Shown here: piece after piece, positions 32,887 through 41,203 of the stretch
Layout: every line of letters starts with the position of its first letter
Numbering within the stretch: position 1 is the first letter of the stretch
Assembly: GCA_023410875.1 (NCBI GenBank)
Contig: JAEYPH010000014.1
Location: forward strand, 6,713-70,712
DNA length: 64,000 nucleotides
Source: Bacillota bacterium
Lineage (GTDB): Bacteria; Bacillota; Clostridia; Christensenellales; UMGS416
Reading direction: 5' to 3'
Position numbers and translations under genes: made by a program
The notes under the pieces: generated by a model
Databases searched by the model: none
Told to the model about the DNA's origin: nothing
What the model saw: the letters and a program-made list of their open reading frames with translations, nothing else

Positions 32887-32911
32887 TCAGTATGTATGCA
32901 TATGCATTTGA

Positions 32912-34162
32912 TCAGGCTGTCTTTTTCTTCCGAGAAAAAAACCCTACGCTTAACGGCCACCACAGCATCCCGAACGTCGGGAACACGCACCACAGAAAGT
33001 CCGGCGATGTCAGCAGGTTGATGGCGATGAACAGCGACGAGCCCAGCAGCGTGCCGGCCACGGCATAGCCAAAGGCGCTCCTGTGTTTGGCGAAGTACAC
33101 GCTGAGCGGCCACCACAGCACGCACAGCGAGGGGAACACGCTCCACGGGAACCCCGGCGAGGTCACGAGGTTCACCGCCGACAGGAAGGCGATGAGGAGC
33201 AAAGTGCCGACCACCGAGAACCCCAGAGCGTCCCGCCGCTGGGCGAAGAACACCGACACCGGCCACCACAGCAGCGCGAACACCGGATAGAAGGCCCACA
33301 GTGCGCCTGGTGAAAAGAGTATATTCACCGCCGTCAGCAGCAGCGCCGTGAGCGCCGTCATCGTGACGGCATAGCCCAGCGGCTTGTGTTTGCCATGGTA
33401 ATACACGCTGAGCGGCCACCACAGCACCGCGTAGCCCACGAACATGGACCATGGCACGCCCGGCGACAGCAGCAGGTTGCACCCGCTGTACCACGCCATG
33501 GTGCACAGCGCGCACAGCACCGAGAAGCGAAGCGCCCCCAGCCGGCGGCCAAAGAACATGGCCAGCGGCCACCAGACAACCGGGAAGATCGCGTAGGCCG
33601 CCCAGGGGTGAGCGGGGTTCATCGCGTTGGCGGCCAGCAGGAAGGCTGCCGTGAGCAGGAATCCGGCCACCGAGAAGCCCCGGAATGCCCGGCGGTCGGT
33701 GAAATAGCGGGCCATCGGCCACCACAGCGTCGCGTAGATCGGGTACAGCGCCCAGAAGTAGCCGGGCGACAGCAGCAGGTTGATGGCCGTGTAGTAGGCA
33801 ATGATGACCGCGCTGAACAGCAGCGCCAGCGGAAGCTTGAGCATACGATCCCGCAGGGCCATGCTCAAGGGCCAGCACAGTATGGGCAGCACCGCATACA
33901 GGAACCACCATGTGTGCGGCGAGGTTACAAGGTTCGTCACCGCGAGGAACCCGATTGTCAGTGCGCTGCCCGCGACGGACAGGGCCAGGTGCTTCCCCTT
34001 CCCGGCGAAGTACACGCCGATGGGCCACCACGCCACGGCATAGATCGGGTAGATGCACCACAGCACGCCGGGGGAGGCGGCATAGTTGAGGATGCCGAAC
34101 AGCAGCGCCGTCATGATCGCGCCGGCCACGGCAAAGGCAAATGCATCGCTTCTTGTTTTCAT
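32912..34162 (-). CDS. membrane protein of eight tandem two-helix (2TM-like) repeats
   Basis: 416 residues; AAAGGAGG is 10 bases before the ATG. The protein is almost wholly built of eight units of about 51 residues. Each unit reads roughly NLLxSPGxxWxxxPxxxxLWWPLSVYF, then a short basic loop (for example AKHRSAFG) and a helix (xxVAGTLLxxxFLxA). Seven units keep WWP and one has CWP. Sixteen membrane helices are thus expected. The unit resembles the 2TM/HAAS-associated tail of the adjacent gene at 34184. It is the third gene of a PadR-controlled operon, so it may respond to a membrane-active compound. No transporter family is recognised. Confidence 0.8.
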   Translation of the reverse strand: MKTRSDAFAFAVAGAIMTALLFGILNYAASPGVLWCIYPIYAVAWWPIGVYFAGKGKHLALSVAGSALTIGFLAVTNLVTSPHTWWFLYAVLPILCWPLSMALRDRMLKLPLALLFSAVIIAYYTAINLLLSPGYFWALYPIYATLWWPMARYFTDRRAFRGFSVAGFLLTAAFLLAANAMNPAHPWAAYAIFPVVWWPLAMFFGRRLGALRFSVLCALCTMAWYSGCNLLLSPGVPWSMFVGYAVLWWPLSVYYHGKHKPLGYAVTMTALTALLLTAVNILFSPGALWAFYPVFALLWWPVSVFFAQRRDALGFSVVGTLLLIAFLSAVNLVTSPGFPWSVFPSLCVLWWPLSVYFAKHRSAFGYAVAGTLLGSSLFIAINLLTSPDFLWCVFPTFGMLWWPLSVGFFSRKKKTA

Positions 34163-34183
34163 AGGTATTGCGCCTCCTTTGGG

Positions 34184-34588
34184 CTAACGGTGCCTTCTCC
34201 ACTCGAAGAAGGTGGCCAACGGCCACCACAGCACACCGAAGGAGGGGATGGCGCTCCACGGGAACTGCGGCGAGGTTGTTATGTTGAGAAAGACGAACAG
34301 CCCGATGAGCAGCAGGCTGCCGCACACGGAAAAACCGAAGTTGACGCCCGCATTGCTGCGTTTGGCCGGCAGCTCCTGCTGGGCGCGCAGCTCGTCGCGG
34401 ATGTCGCCGATGTCGCCGAACTCCACGATGGCCTTGTTGACGGCGTCTTCCTCGCCCTTGCCCTGGGCCATCAGGTCGGCCACCTTCTCCTGCAGGTTCT
34501 CGATGATCTCCCGTTTCAGGGTCTCCTTGCGCTCGCTATCGGGGATTTCCCGGAACAGGGAATCCACGTGGTCCTGAATGTTTCTCAT
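34184..34588 (-). CDS. HAAS-domain (permease prefix domain 1) membrane protein
   Basis: 134 residues. Residues 1-70 are the helical HAAS domain (MRNIQDHVDSLFREIPDSER...IIENLQEKVADL...AVNKAIVEFGDIGDI), which typically pairs with PadR regulators. The tail is one two-helix unit, LNITTSPQFPWSAIPSFGVL plus WWPLATFF, that is clearly a ninth copy of the repeat in the next gene. The ATG overlaps the stop of the PadR gene (ATGA), so the two are translationally coupled. It probably passes a membrane signal to or from the PadR protein. Confidence 0.87.
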   Translation of the reverse strand: MRNIQDHVDSLFREIPDSERKETLKREIIENLQEKVADLMAQGKGEEDAVNKAIVEFGDIGDIRDELRAQQELPAKRSNAGVNFGFSVCGSLLLIGLFVFLNITTSPQFPWSAIPSFGVLWWPLATFFEWRRHR

Positions 34589-34920
34589 GGGTGTTCCTCC
34601 GTCTCCATAAAGATATCGATGATTTCCTTGGTCCTGCGCCATTCCTCCACCTCTTCATGGAAGTAGGCCCGCCCGAGATTGGTGATCGTGTAGTAGCGCC
34701 GGCGGCTGCCCAGCGATACGTCCCCCTCGTAGGAGCGGATGAGCTCCTTCTTCTCCAGCCGCTGGAACACCGCGTACAGCGTGGCTTCCTTGATCTGGAA
34801 GCGGTCTTCCGTCCGCCGGCTGATCTCCTTGCTGATCTCGTACCCGTAGCGGTCCTTCTCCATAATGAGCCGCAGGATGATCGAGTCCAGGTGGCCCCTG
34901 ATGATGTCGCTGCTGATCAT
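34585..34920 (-). CDS. PadR family transcriptional regulator
   Basis: 111 residues from ATG 34920, preceded by AAGGGTGA. A longer frame upstream runs through the promoter and is rejected. The winged helix is complete: IIRGHLDSIILRLIMEKDRYGYEISKEI, QIKEATLYAVFQRLEKKELI and the beta-wing RRRYYTITNLGRAYF, then a short dimerisation helix. PadR proteins are usually repressors that respond to phenolics, antibiotics or membrane stress and often control their own operon. Here that operon contains the HAAS and repeat membrane proteins. Confidence 0.93.
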   Translation of the reverse strand: MISSDIIRGHLDSIILRLIMEKDRYGYEISKEISRRTEDRFQIKEATLYAVFQRLEKKELIRSYEGDVSLGSRRRYYTITNLGRAYFHEEVEEWRRTKEIIDIFMETEEHP

Positions 34921-35003
34921 GTCTTCACCCTTTGTACCATAACGCTGTGGAAAGTGCTCCATCATACGGTGCACAACGTGATAGAGCTCTTTCTGTTGGG
35001 GTA

Positions 35004-35032
35004 ATTCTAGCACCGTCGCATTCTCTTGTCAA
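35004..35032 (-). promoter_or_regulatory. promoter of the PadR operon
   Basis: TTGACA and TAGAAT on the minus strand are exactly 17 bp apart, with TGC before the -10. This is a near-consensus sigma-A promoter. The predicted leader to the PadR ATG is about 75 bases, where a PadR operator could lie. Confidence 0.8.
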
Positions 35033-35094
35033 CGGCCTGCAAATCTTTATTTTCTATATATGTTTGCACATGGACGGTAGAACGGCGTTCCGCC

Positions 35095-36237
35095 TCAGCG
35101 GTCCTCCGTCATCAGCCTGTAAAGGGTGGGCTGCAGCGAGAACTCCTCCATCATTCGTTTCACTTCATCCATCGCCTGCGTTCTGGCCCTCTGGGGCAGA
35201 GCAGCCTTCCTGGCCCGTATCAAAATGTTCTTGGGCGTGTGCTCCAGCTCTATGAATTCCAGCAGCTGCGCCTCATAGCCGCCATAGACCAGCAGATTGG
35301 CGCGGATCGTGTCGGTGAACAGCGCGGCCACCCGTTCCTTTATGAGCCCGTAGCGGGTGAGGAGCGAAAGTCGGTCGCTCTTGATCTGGTGGTTCAGTTC
35401 ATGCTGGCAGCATGGAACGGAAAAGATGAGCTTGGCGTTCCATCGCAGCGCATGATACAGCGCGTAGTCCGTCGCCGTGTCGCAGGCGTGAAGGGTGATT
35501 ACCATGTCCACGGGGAATGCGCTCTGATAGCCGCTGATATCGCCCAACTCAAAGGACAGGCCGTCGTATCCGTATTTCTGGGCGGTCCTGTTGCAATGGT
35601 CGATGACCTCTTTTTTCAGATCCAGGCCGACCATCCGCACGTCCAGATGCCGGACCGCCGCCAGGTAATGATAGAGTACGAACGTCAGATAGGATTTTCC
35701 GCACCCGAAATCGATCACATGGATGCGGGGCTGGTTCCATTTTTCGATCTCGTCGTCCACGATCTCCAGGAAGCGGTTGATCTGCTTGTACTTATCATAC
35801 ATGGAGTTGATGACCTTGCCCGCATCCGTCAGGACACCCATGTCGACGAGGGGCTGGATCGCAGCCCCTTCCTCGAGGATGTAGTTCTTCTTTCGATTGT
35901 GGCTCAATTGCTTCTTGGGCGGCTGCGCCGTGGGACTTTGCGTGAAGAAGGCTTTGCCCTTTTTGCTGATCCGTATGCTGTATTCGTTTTGGTCGTCCCA
36001 AGCGTTGCATTGGCGGTAGGAGGGGCCTAGCAGAGAGCCCACCAGTGCGCGGGCGTCGGGATACGCCAGGTTTTCGTGAAAGACCTGTGTATCGGTCTGC
36101 TTTTCCACATGATACTTCGCGTTGGTCTTTTGTATGGTGATTTTCCTGTATTCGCCGGCCTGCGCCGGGTTGCTCAGGATCAGCTTATAGACCGATTCGG
36201 AAAACAGACGGTCCAACGCGATGCTGTCGATCTCCAC
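35095..36237 (-). CDS. class I SAM-dependent methyltransferase
   Basis: 380 residues. An N-terminal region of about 150 residues of unclear fold precedes a class I methyltransferase domain with VIDFGCGKSYLTFVLYHYL (SAM-binding loop), MVGLDLKKEVIDHC (acidic residue for the SAM ribose) and MVITLHACDTATDYALYHA. The HACDTATDYAL segment is typical of the Methyltransf_32 group, whose eukaryotic relatives methylate tRNA or histidine. The substrate is unknown. The neighbours on both sides are transcribed separately. Confidence 0.87.
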   Translation of the reverse strand: MEIDSIALDRLFSESVYKLILSNPAQAGEYRKITIQKTNAKYHVEKQTDTQVFHENLAYPDARALVGSLLGPSYRQCNAWDDQNEYSIRISKKGKAFFTQSPTAQPPKKQLSHNRKKNYILEEGAAIQPLVDMGVLTDAGKVINSMYDKYKQINRFLEIVDDEIEKWNQPRIHVIDFGCGKSYLTFVLYHYLAAVRHLDVRMVGLDLKKEVIDHCNRTAQKYGYDGLSFELGDISGYQSAFPVDMVITLHACDTATDYALYHALRWNAKLIFSVPCCQHELNHQIKSDRLSLLTRYGLIKERVAALFTDTIRANLLVYGGYEAQLLEFIELEHTPKNILIRARKAALPQRARTQAMDEVKRMMEEFSLQPTLYRLMTEDR

Positions 36238-36309
36238 GATTCCATGCCCTCCGTCAATTCATGGAATCATCATGGCACAGTCCGCACCCGGATGCAACAC
36301 GATGGGCAG

Positions 36310-36340
36310 AAAAGAGGCCACCCGATGCGCGGATGGCCTC
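36310..36340 (-). terminator. terminator of the Myb-like regulator gene
   Basis: GAGGCCATCC and GGGTGGCCTC pair on the minus strand around GCGCATC, and the stem is followed by TTTTC, 34 bases after the stop codon. Confidence 0.7.
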
Positions 36341-36373
36341 TTGGATCGATCACTAATGGTTGTCTTGCCGCGT

Positions 36374-37210
36374 TCAGTTGATCGCTTTTGGGTCCGTTCC
36401 CTCGGTCTCCGCAATGAGCACCCTCAGGCCGGTCAATAGGCCGGGGTCGCGGGTGGTCAGGTAGTCGCGGATGGCGGCGGTCAAGCTGCGCAGCCGCCGG
36501 GCATATGCGTCGGCGCGTTCTTCCGCGGCGGCGGTGCGGCGCCGCAGGCCTTCGCCGGGGTCCTCCCGGTTCAGCCGGGAGAGCAGCGCGCTCAAGGTTG
36601 CGGCCAGCGCCGCCAGGTCCACACCGGCTTCCTCTTCCAGCGCGTTCAGCAGCGCCGAAGCCCACGGGTGCAAGTCCTCCCGATCGGCGATGGGCAGCGG
36701 CGCGGGCCGGTCGTCGTCGTTATAGGGGTTGTACACCGGCTGCCCGGCGTCGCGCATCTCCCGGAGGATCTCCTCCACCAGCGAGCGGCGGTTCTTGAGC
36801 AGCGAGCGGTACTTGTTTTGGAAGCGCAGCATCTGGCTGCGGTTGCCCTCGCCCAGCTCCAGCGCGCAAGCGCGCACCGAGAGCCCCTGGGCCTGGCGGC
36901 TGAGCACATCGCGCAGCAGTTGGCGTATCTGTGCGTCGGTGAAGGGCGTAAAGCTGGACCGCTCCCTGCGCACCAGAGCCGGTTCCTCCCGGCCGGCAAT
37001 GCGGCAGCGCAGCGCGGTGTAATAGTAGTTACGCACGCTGTTGGGTTTTCTGCCGGTTTCCATGGCCACGGCATCGAACACTTCCCGCAGCGGGGTACCG
37101 TCATGGGCTGCACTGGACAGCCTTTTTCTCAGAAGTTCCTCCTCCGCCTCGGACCAGCCACTGCGGGTCAATACGTTTTTTCCCAGGGTGCCGACCGACT
37201 TAGCCTGCAT
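36374..37210 (-). CDS. Myb/SANT-like DNA-binding protein, RsfA-like
   Basis: 278 residues from ATG 37210, with GGGGGG 7 bases upstream; GTG 37240 would add ten residues without a ribosome site. An N-terminal Myb-like unit (SGWSEAEEELLRKRL...GRKPNSVRNYYY) and a second similar helical unit (FTPFTDAQIRQLLRDVLS...LELGEGNRSQMLRFQNKY) resemble RsfA-type regulators of spore-forming Bacillota. The C-terminal part (about 190-280) is Ala/Arg/Leu-rich, probably coiled coil. If RsfA-like it would act in sporulation gene control; that is by resemblance only. Confidence 0.72.
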   Translation of the reverse strand: MQAKSVGTLGKNVLTRSGWSEAEEELLRKRLSSAAHDGTPLREVFDAVAMETGRKPNSVRNYYYTALRCRIAGREEPALVRRERSSFTPFTDAQIRQLLRDVLSRQAQGLSVRACALELGEGNRSQMLRFQNKYRSLLKNRRSLVEEILREMRDAGQPVYNPYNDDDRPAPLPIADREDLHPWASALLNALEEEAGVDLAALAATLSALLSRLNREDPGEGLRRRTAAAEERADAYARRLRSLTAAIRDYLTTRDPGLLTGLRVLIAETEGTDPKAIN

Positions 37211-37436
37211 ACTGCTGCCCCCCAAACCAAGGTAACTCACAACCCATGCACCAATCAGGACGCCTTGAAAAATGGTCCAGAGTTGTCAAGCGCATCCTAA
37301 TTATGTACCGCCTTCCTCTCATCTATACGCATGAGTTGCGGGCAATCGCCCGGCTCTCTCGATAAATCCTATTCATTTTTTAGAATGAAAAGAACAGCGG
37401 CACTGTGGAGTAAAAGAGGATAAACAGGCCGTTTTT

Positions 37437-39578
37437 TTATGCCCCGGCAGCATCCTGCGGAGTCAATATGCCTTCGGACAGGCTGTAGGCCGCGTCGAAG
37501 GTTTTCACGCCGTATTTGGCGAAGCGCACCTGCACCAGGCCGTCGTCGGCGCTCACGCCGATCACTTCCCCTGCCCCGAAGGAGCGGTGGCGCACGGCAG
37601 CGCCCAGGCCCAGCCCGACCACTGCCGCCGGGTGAGCGGCCCGCCTCCCGGCCAGCGCCGATGCGGCGCGGTCCAGCGCGCTCTTGGGCGGCAGCAGCTC
37701 TTTCAGGAAGCGCGAGGGCTGCACCCGCTCGCCGTGGATGCGGCTGGCTGACACCAGCTCCAGCGTATCCCGCGCGCGGGTCACGGCCACGTAGAACAGG
37801 CGTCGCTCCTCCTCCAGCGCGTCGCCCTTGTCGTCGCCGGCCAGGGCGCGGGCCACCGGGAAGCGCCCCTCAAAGAGGTCCACGACGATTACGGCGTCGA
37901 ACTCCAGGCCCTTGGCGCTGTGCACGGTGGACAGCGTAACGGCGTCGCGGCTGCGGTTGGCCGCGGCGCGCTCGGCCAGCGGCCCCAGGGCGGCCACGCG
38001 CTCAAAGAGCTCGGCAAAGCTGCCCGTGCGCTCGGCGATGACCCGAAGGCTGTCGGCCCGATGCAGCAGGCTTTCGGCAAAGTATCCATCTTTGCCGGCG
38101 CTGCGGCGCAGGTTGTCGGCATAGCCCACGTCGCCCAGCGCAAAGGCGATGGCCCGGCCCGGCGGCAGCTTGGCCAGGCGCTGGAACTTGCCCCGCAGAG
38201 CCCGCAGACGCTCCGGCGCGCTCTCGCGCAGGCCTTGGCACTTTAGCAGCGCCTCCCACACGTCGGCGCACGCGCCGGCGCGGGCTTCGGCGTCGTCCAT
38301 CTGGGCACGGGTGATCCACGCCCCAAGCCGGTAATACACCGCCCGAAGGGAAGCGCAGTCGCAGGGATCCTGCGCCAGCCGCAGCATGGCCAGCAGGTCT
38401 CGCACGACCCAGTGCTCAAAGAAGGCCAGCCGGTGCTCGCGCACGCGAAAGGGGATGCCGGCGCGGTCCAGCGCGTCCATCAGCGGCACGGCGGAGGCGT
38501 TCTCCCGGTACAGGATGGCAGCGCCGCCGGCGTGGGGCATGGCCTGCAGCCGGGCCACCACATGGGCGCACAGGTCGGCGCTGTCCGGCAGCATGGTGCG
38601 CGCGACGGGCGCGCCGCCGCCGCGGTTGCCGGCCATCGTCTTGGCATAGCGCCCACGGTTGTGGCCGATCAGCGCACCGGCGCTGCGGATGATCTCGCCG
38701 GTGCTGCGGTAGTTGGTCTCCATGCGCAGCACCCGGCCCTCGGGATAGAACTTGCGGAAATCCAGCAGCCGCTGGGGGTTGGCGGCGCGAAACAGATAGA
38801 TGCTCTGGTCCTCATCGCCGACCAGCGCCAGGTTGTTGCGCGGCGCGGCGATCAGCGCGATGATCTCGTGCTGCAGCGCCGAGGTGTCCTGGGCTTCGTC
38901 CACGTGGATGTGCTCGTAGCGCTGCCGCGCCGCCGCGAGCAGCTGCGGGCGCACCTTAAAGGCGGCCAGCGCCTTGTCCAGCATGTCGTCAAAGTCCATG
39001 CGGCCGTTCTCGTTCTTCCAGCGCTCATAGCCGTGGAACAGCGCCGGGAAGCCCTTGATGTCGTGGGGACCGGCCTCGATCTGCGCGTCGGTCCACAGCG
39101 CGTTCTTGACAAAGCCGATGCGGTTGGCCAACTCCTCCAGCAGGTCGTCGGTTAGATATTCACCGTTGTTCTGTTCGGCGTACAGGCCGCGCAGCAGCCG
39201 GGGCTTGTCCTCTTCCATGAGCCGGGGCACCTGGCGGCCCACCAGCGCGCCGTAGTCGCGTAGCACGCCGTAGCAGAAGCTGTGTATCGTGGAAAAGCGC
39301 GCACCCGGGGCCAGGCTGCCGAAGAGCTGCTCATAACGCGCCTCCATGTCCCGCTGGGCGGCCTTGTTGAAGGTCAGCGTCAGCACGCGCCGGGGGTCCA
39401 CCCCGCGGCACAGGCACAGGTGGGCGCAGCGGCACACGACCACGGTGGTTTTGCCGCTGCCGGGCACGGCCAGCAGCAGCATCGGGCCGTCCCCATGGCG
39501 CACGGCCTCCCACTGCTGCGGGTTCAGGCTCAGGCCGTGGGTTTCCAGCAGATAGCGCTCAAATTGCAGTTCGTCCAT
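37437..39578 (-). CDS. UvrD/PcrA-like superfamily 1 DNA helicase
   Basis: 713 residues from ATG 39578. All SF1 motifs are present: LNPQQWEAV (Q motif), LLAVPGSGKTTV (Walker A), HVDEAQDTSALQ (Walker B), GDEDQSIYLFRAA (III), ETNYRSTGEIIRSA (IV), LSTVHSAKGLEFDAV (V) and RRLFYVAVTRARDTLELV (VI). It unwinds DNA 3' to 5' during repair or restart. It ends with a Tudor-like tail (VGLGLGAAVRHRSFGAGEVI...) as in PcrA, which may bind RNA polymerase. The start is odd: TGA TATAAT lies only 7 bases before the ATG, suggesting a leaderless message. Confidence 0.93.
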   Translation of the reverse strand: MDELQFERYLLETHGLSLNPQQWEAVRHGDGPMLLLAVPGSGKTTVVVCRCAHLCLCRGVDPRRVLTLTFNKAAQRDMEARYEQLFGSLAPGARFSTIHSFCYGVLRDYGALVGRQVPRLMEEDKPRLLRGLYAEQNNGEYLTDDLLEELANRIGFVKNALWTDAQIEAGPHDIKGFPALFHGYERWKNENGRMDFDDMLDKALAAFKVRPQLLAAARQRYEHIHVDEAQDTSALQHEIIALIAAPRNNLALVGDEDQSIYLFRAANPQRLLDFRKFYPEGRVLRMETNYRSTGEIIRSAGALIGHNRGRYAKTMAGNRGGGAPVARTMLPDSADLCAHVVARLQAMPHAGGAAILYRENASAVPLMDALDRAGIPFRVREHRLAFFEHWVVRDLLAMLRLAQDPCDCASLRAVYYRLGAWITRAQMDDAEARAGACADVWEALLKCQGLRESAPERLRALRGKFQRLAKLPPGRAIAFALGDVGYADNLRRSAGKDGYFAESLLHRADSLRVIAERTGSFAELFERVAALGPLAERAAANRSRDAVTLSTVHSAKGLEFDAVIVVDLFEGRFPVARALAGDDKGDALEEERRLFYVAVTRARDTLELVSASRIHGERVQPSRFLKELLPPKSALDRAASALAGRRAAHPAAVVGLGLGAAVRHRSFGAGEVIGVSADDGLVQVRFAKYGVKTFDAAYSLSEGILTPQDAAGA

Positions 39579-39582
39579 GGGC

Positions 39583-39594
39583 CGTATTATATCA
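39583..39594 (-). promoter_or_regulatory. extended -10 abutting the helicase start codon
   Basis: On the minus strand TGATATAAT (TATAAT at 39591-39586) is followed by ACGGCCC and then ATG 39578. Transcription should begin at or next to the A of the start codon. No ribosome site is present between the -10 and the ATG, and there is no good -35. Confidence 0.55.
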
Positions 39595-39674
39595 TAGATC
39601 ATCAACCGCAGCGCCTGCCGCCGTGGTATACTCTAGGCTGAATCCAAACGAATGCAAACGTAGGGGGTAGCGGG

Positions 39675-40730
39675 ATGTCTTTTCAGGATGGCATGATGGC
39701 GCTGCGGCTGCAGATGCCCGAACGGGTGCCGCGCACCGAATATTCCGCCGAGGGCCATTGGCCGCTGATTGCTGCGGTCACTGGCATCGCCGTGGACGAG
39801 CACAGCGATGAGCGCATTCGAAAGCAGGCTTCCCTTGCCTTTCAGAAGGCGTGGAATTACGACTTCCTGTGGGGCATCGCCATAGGCTCCGAGACGCTGC
39901 AGGCCCGGCACACGAACATGGGCCACGCCGTGTACGCCGCCGGTGGCGTGGATTGGGACGAAAAGCTGGCCGAGGGCTTCACCGACCCCGAGGAGGTCTT
40001 CGCGCTGGACCTGGAGGCGGTCTATCCCCGGCCCGGCCACGACGAGCTGGTCGCGCGCTTTGAGCGCCACTGGAACGAGCAGCGCGCCGACCACGACGCC
40101 GTACCCACGACCGGCGTGTTTATCACGCTGATGAGCGGCCTCATCGACATGCTGGGCTGGAACATGCTGCTGACCTGCGCCGGGGAGGACCAGCAGCGCT
40201 TTGGCGAGCTGGCCCTGCGTTATGCCCGCTGGGTGCGCCCGTTCTTAGAGGCTCTGGCGGATAGCAAAGTGCCCACGGTCATGGTGCATGACGACATCGT
40301 GTGGACCAGCGGGCCTTTCCTGAACCCGGCGTGGTACCGGCAGTATCTGTTCCCGGCCACGGCCGATCTGCTCTCGCCGCTGCGGGAGGCCGGCAAGATC
40401 ATTGCCTACACGTCCGACGGCGACTACACGATGTTCATCGACGACATCGCCGCCTGCGGCGTCAGCGGCTTTGTGCTGGAGCCGCTGACCGACATGAAGG
40501 CGATTGCCGAGCGCTATGGCCGCACCCATTTCTTCATCGGCAACGCCGACACCCGCGTGCTGCTGCGCGGCGACCGCGACGCCATCCGCGCCGAGGTGGA
40601 GCGCTGCATGGCCATCGGCAAGAGCTGCCCGGGCTTCTTCATGGCCGTGGGCAACCACATCCCCAGCAACACGCCGGTGGACGCGGCGCTCTATTACAAC
40701 GAGTGCTATGAAAAGCTGTCTCGCCGATGA
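39675..40730 (+). CDS. uroporphyrinogen decarboxylase-family protein lacking the HxC zinc motif
   Basis: 351 residues. The URO-D barrel is recognised by VPRTEYSAEGHW at the start, the substrate-side LFPATADLLSPLREAGKII, DYTMFIDDIAACGVSGFVLEPLTDMKAI and a final VGNHIPSNTPVDAALYYNECYE. Where MtaA-like methyltransferases have HxHSCG, this protein has AYTSDGD, so the zinc ligands are missing. It is also not HemE, which has a different N-terminus. It is thus a relative of unknown reaction. It overlaps tadA by an ATGA junction, so the pair is co-translated. Confidence 0.8.
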   Translation: MSFQDGMMALRLQMPERVPRTEYSAEGHWPLIAAVTGIAVDEHSDERIRKQASLAFQKAWNYDFLWGIAIGSETLQARHTNMGHAVYAAGGVDWDEKLAEGFTDPEEVFALDLEAVYPRPGHDELVARFERHWNEQRADHDAVPTTGVFITLMSGLIDMLGWNMLLTCAGEDQQRFGELALRYARWVRPFLEALADSKVPTVMVHDDIVWTSGPFLNPAWYRQYLFPATADLLSPLREAGKIIAYTSDGDYTMFIDDIAACGVSGFVLEPLTDMKAIAERYGRTHFFIGNADTRVLLRGDRDAIRAEVERCMAIGKSCPGFFMAVGNHIPSNTPVDAALYYNECYEKLSRR

Positions 40731-41203
40731 GCCAACCCGTGGATGTGCAAAGAGAGATGCATGAGCGCTTCATGGCCGAGGCACTGGCCGAGGCCCGTGC
40801 CGCAGCCCTTCGGGGCGAGGTTCCCGTGGGCGCCGTCATCGTGCGCGAAGGGCGCATCATCGCCCGGGCCGGCAACCGCCGCGAGGAGCGGGGGGACCCG
40901 ACGGCCCACGCCGAGATCGACGCGCTGCGCGCGGCGGCGGCGGCCCTGGGCGGGTGGTATCTGCACGGCTGTACGCTGTATGTCACGCTGGAGCCCTGCC
41001 CCATGTGCGCCGGGGCCATCCTGCAGGCGCGGCTGGCGACGGTCGTCTTTGGCGCTTATGACGTCAAGGCCGGCTGCTGCGGCTCGCTCTACAACCTGCC
41101 GGAGGACGCGCGCTTCCCCCACCGCGCGGCGGTCACCGGCGGCGTGCTGGCGGCGCAATGCGCCGCCGAGCTCAGCGCGTTCTTCAAGAAAAAGAGAGGT
41201 TAA
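40727..41203 (+). CDS. tadA: tRNA-specific adenosine deaminase
   Basis: 158 residues. The cytidine/adenosine deaminase zinc motifs are intact: THAEIDALRAAA (HAE, with the catalytic Glu) and LEPCPMCAGAI (PCxxC). The N-terminal helix MHERFMAEALAEARAAALRGEVPVGAV is typical of TadA. It deaminates A34 of tRNA-Arg(ACG) to inosine. That tRNA is itself encoded at 55.4 kb in this window. The ATG overlaps the preceding stop (ATGA). Its stop shares a TTAA with the stop of the convergent HD gene. Confidence 0.95.
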   Translation: MSQPVDVQREMHERFMAEALAEARAAALRGEVPVGAVIVREGRIIARAGNRREERGDPTAHAEIDALRAAAAALGGWYLHGCTLYVTLEPCPMCAGAILQARLATVVFGAYDVKAGCCGSLYNLPEDARFPHRAAVTGGVLAAQCAAELSAFFKKKRG

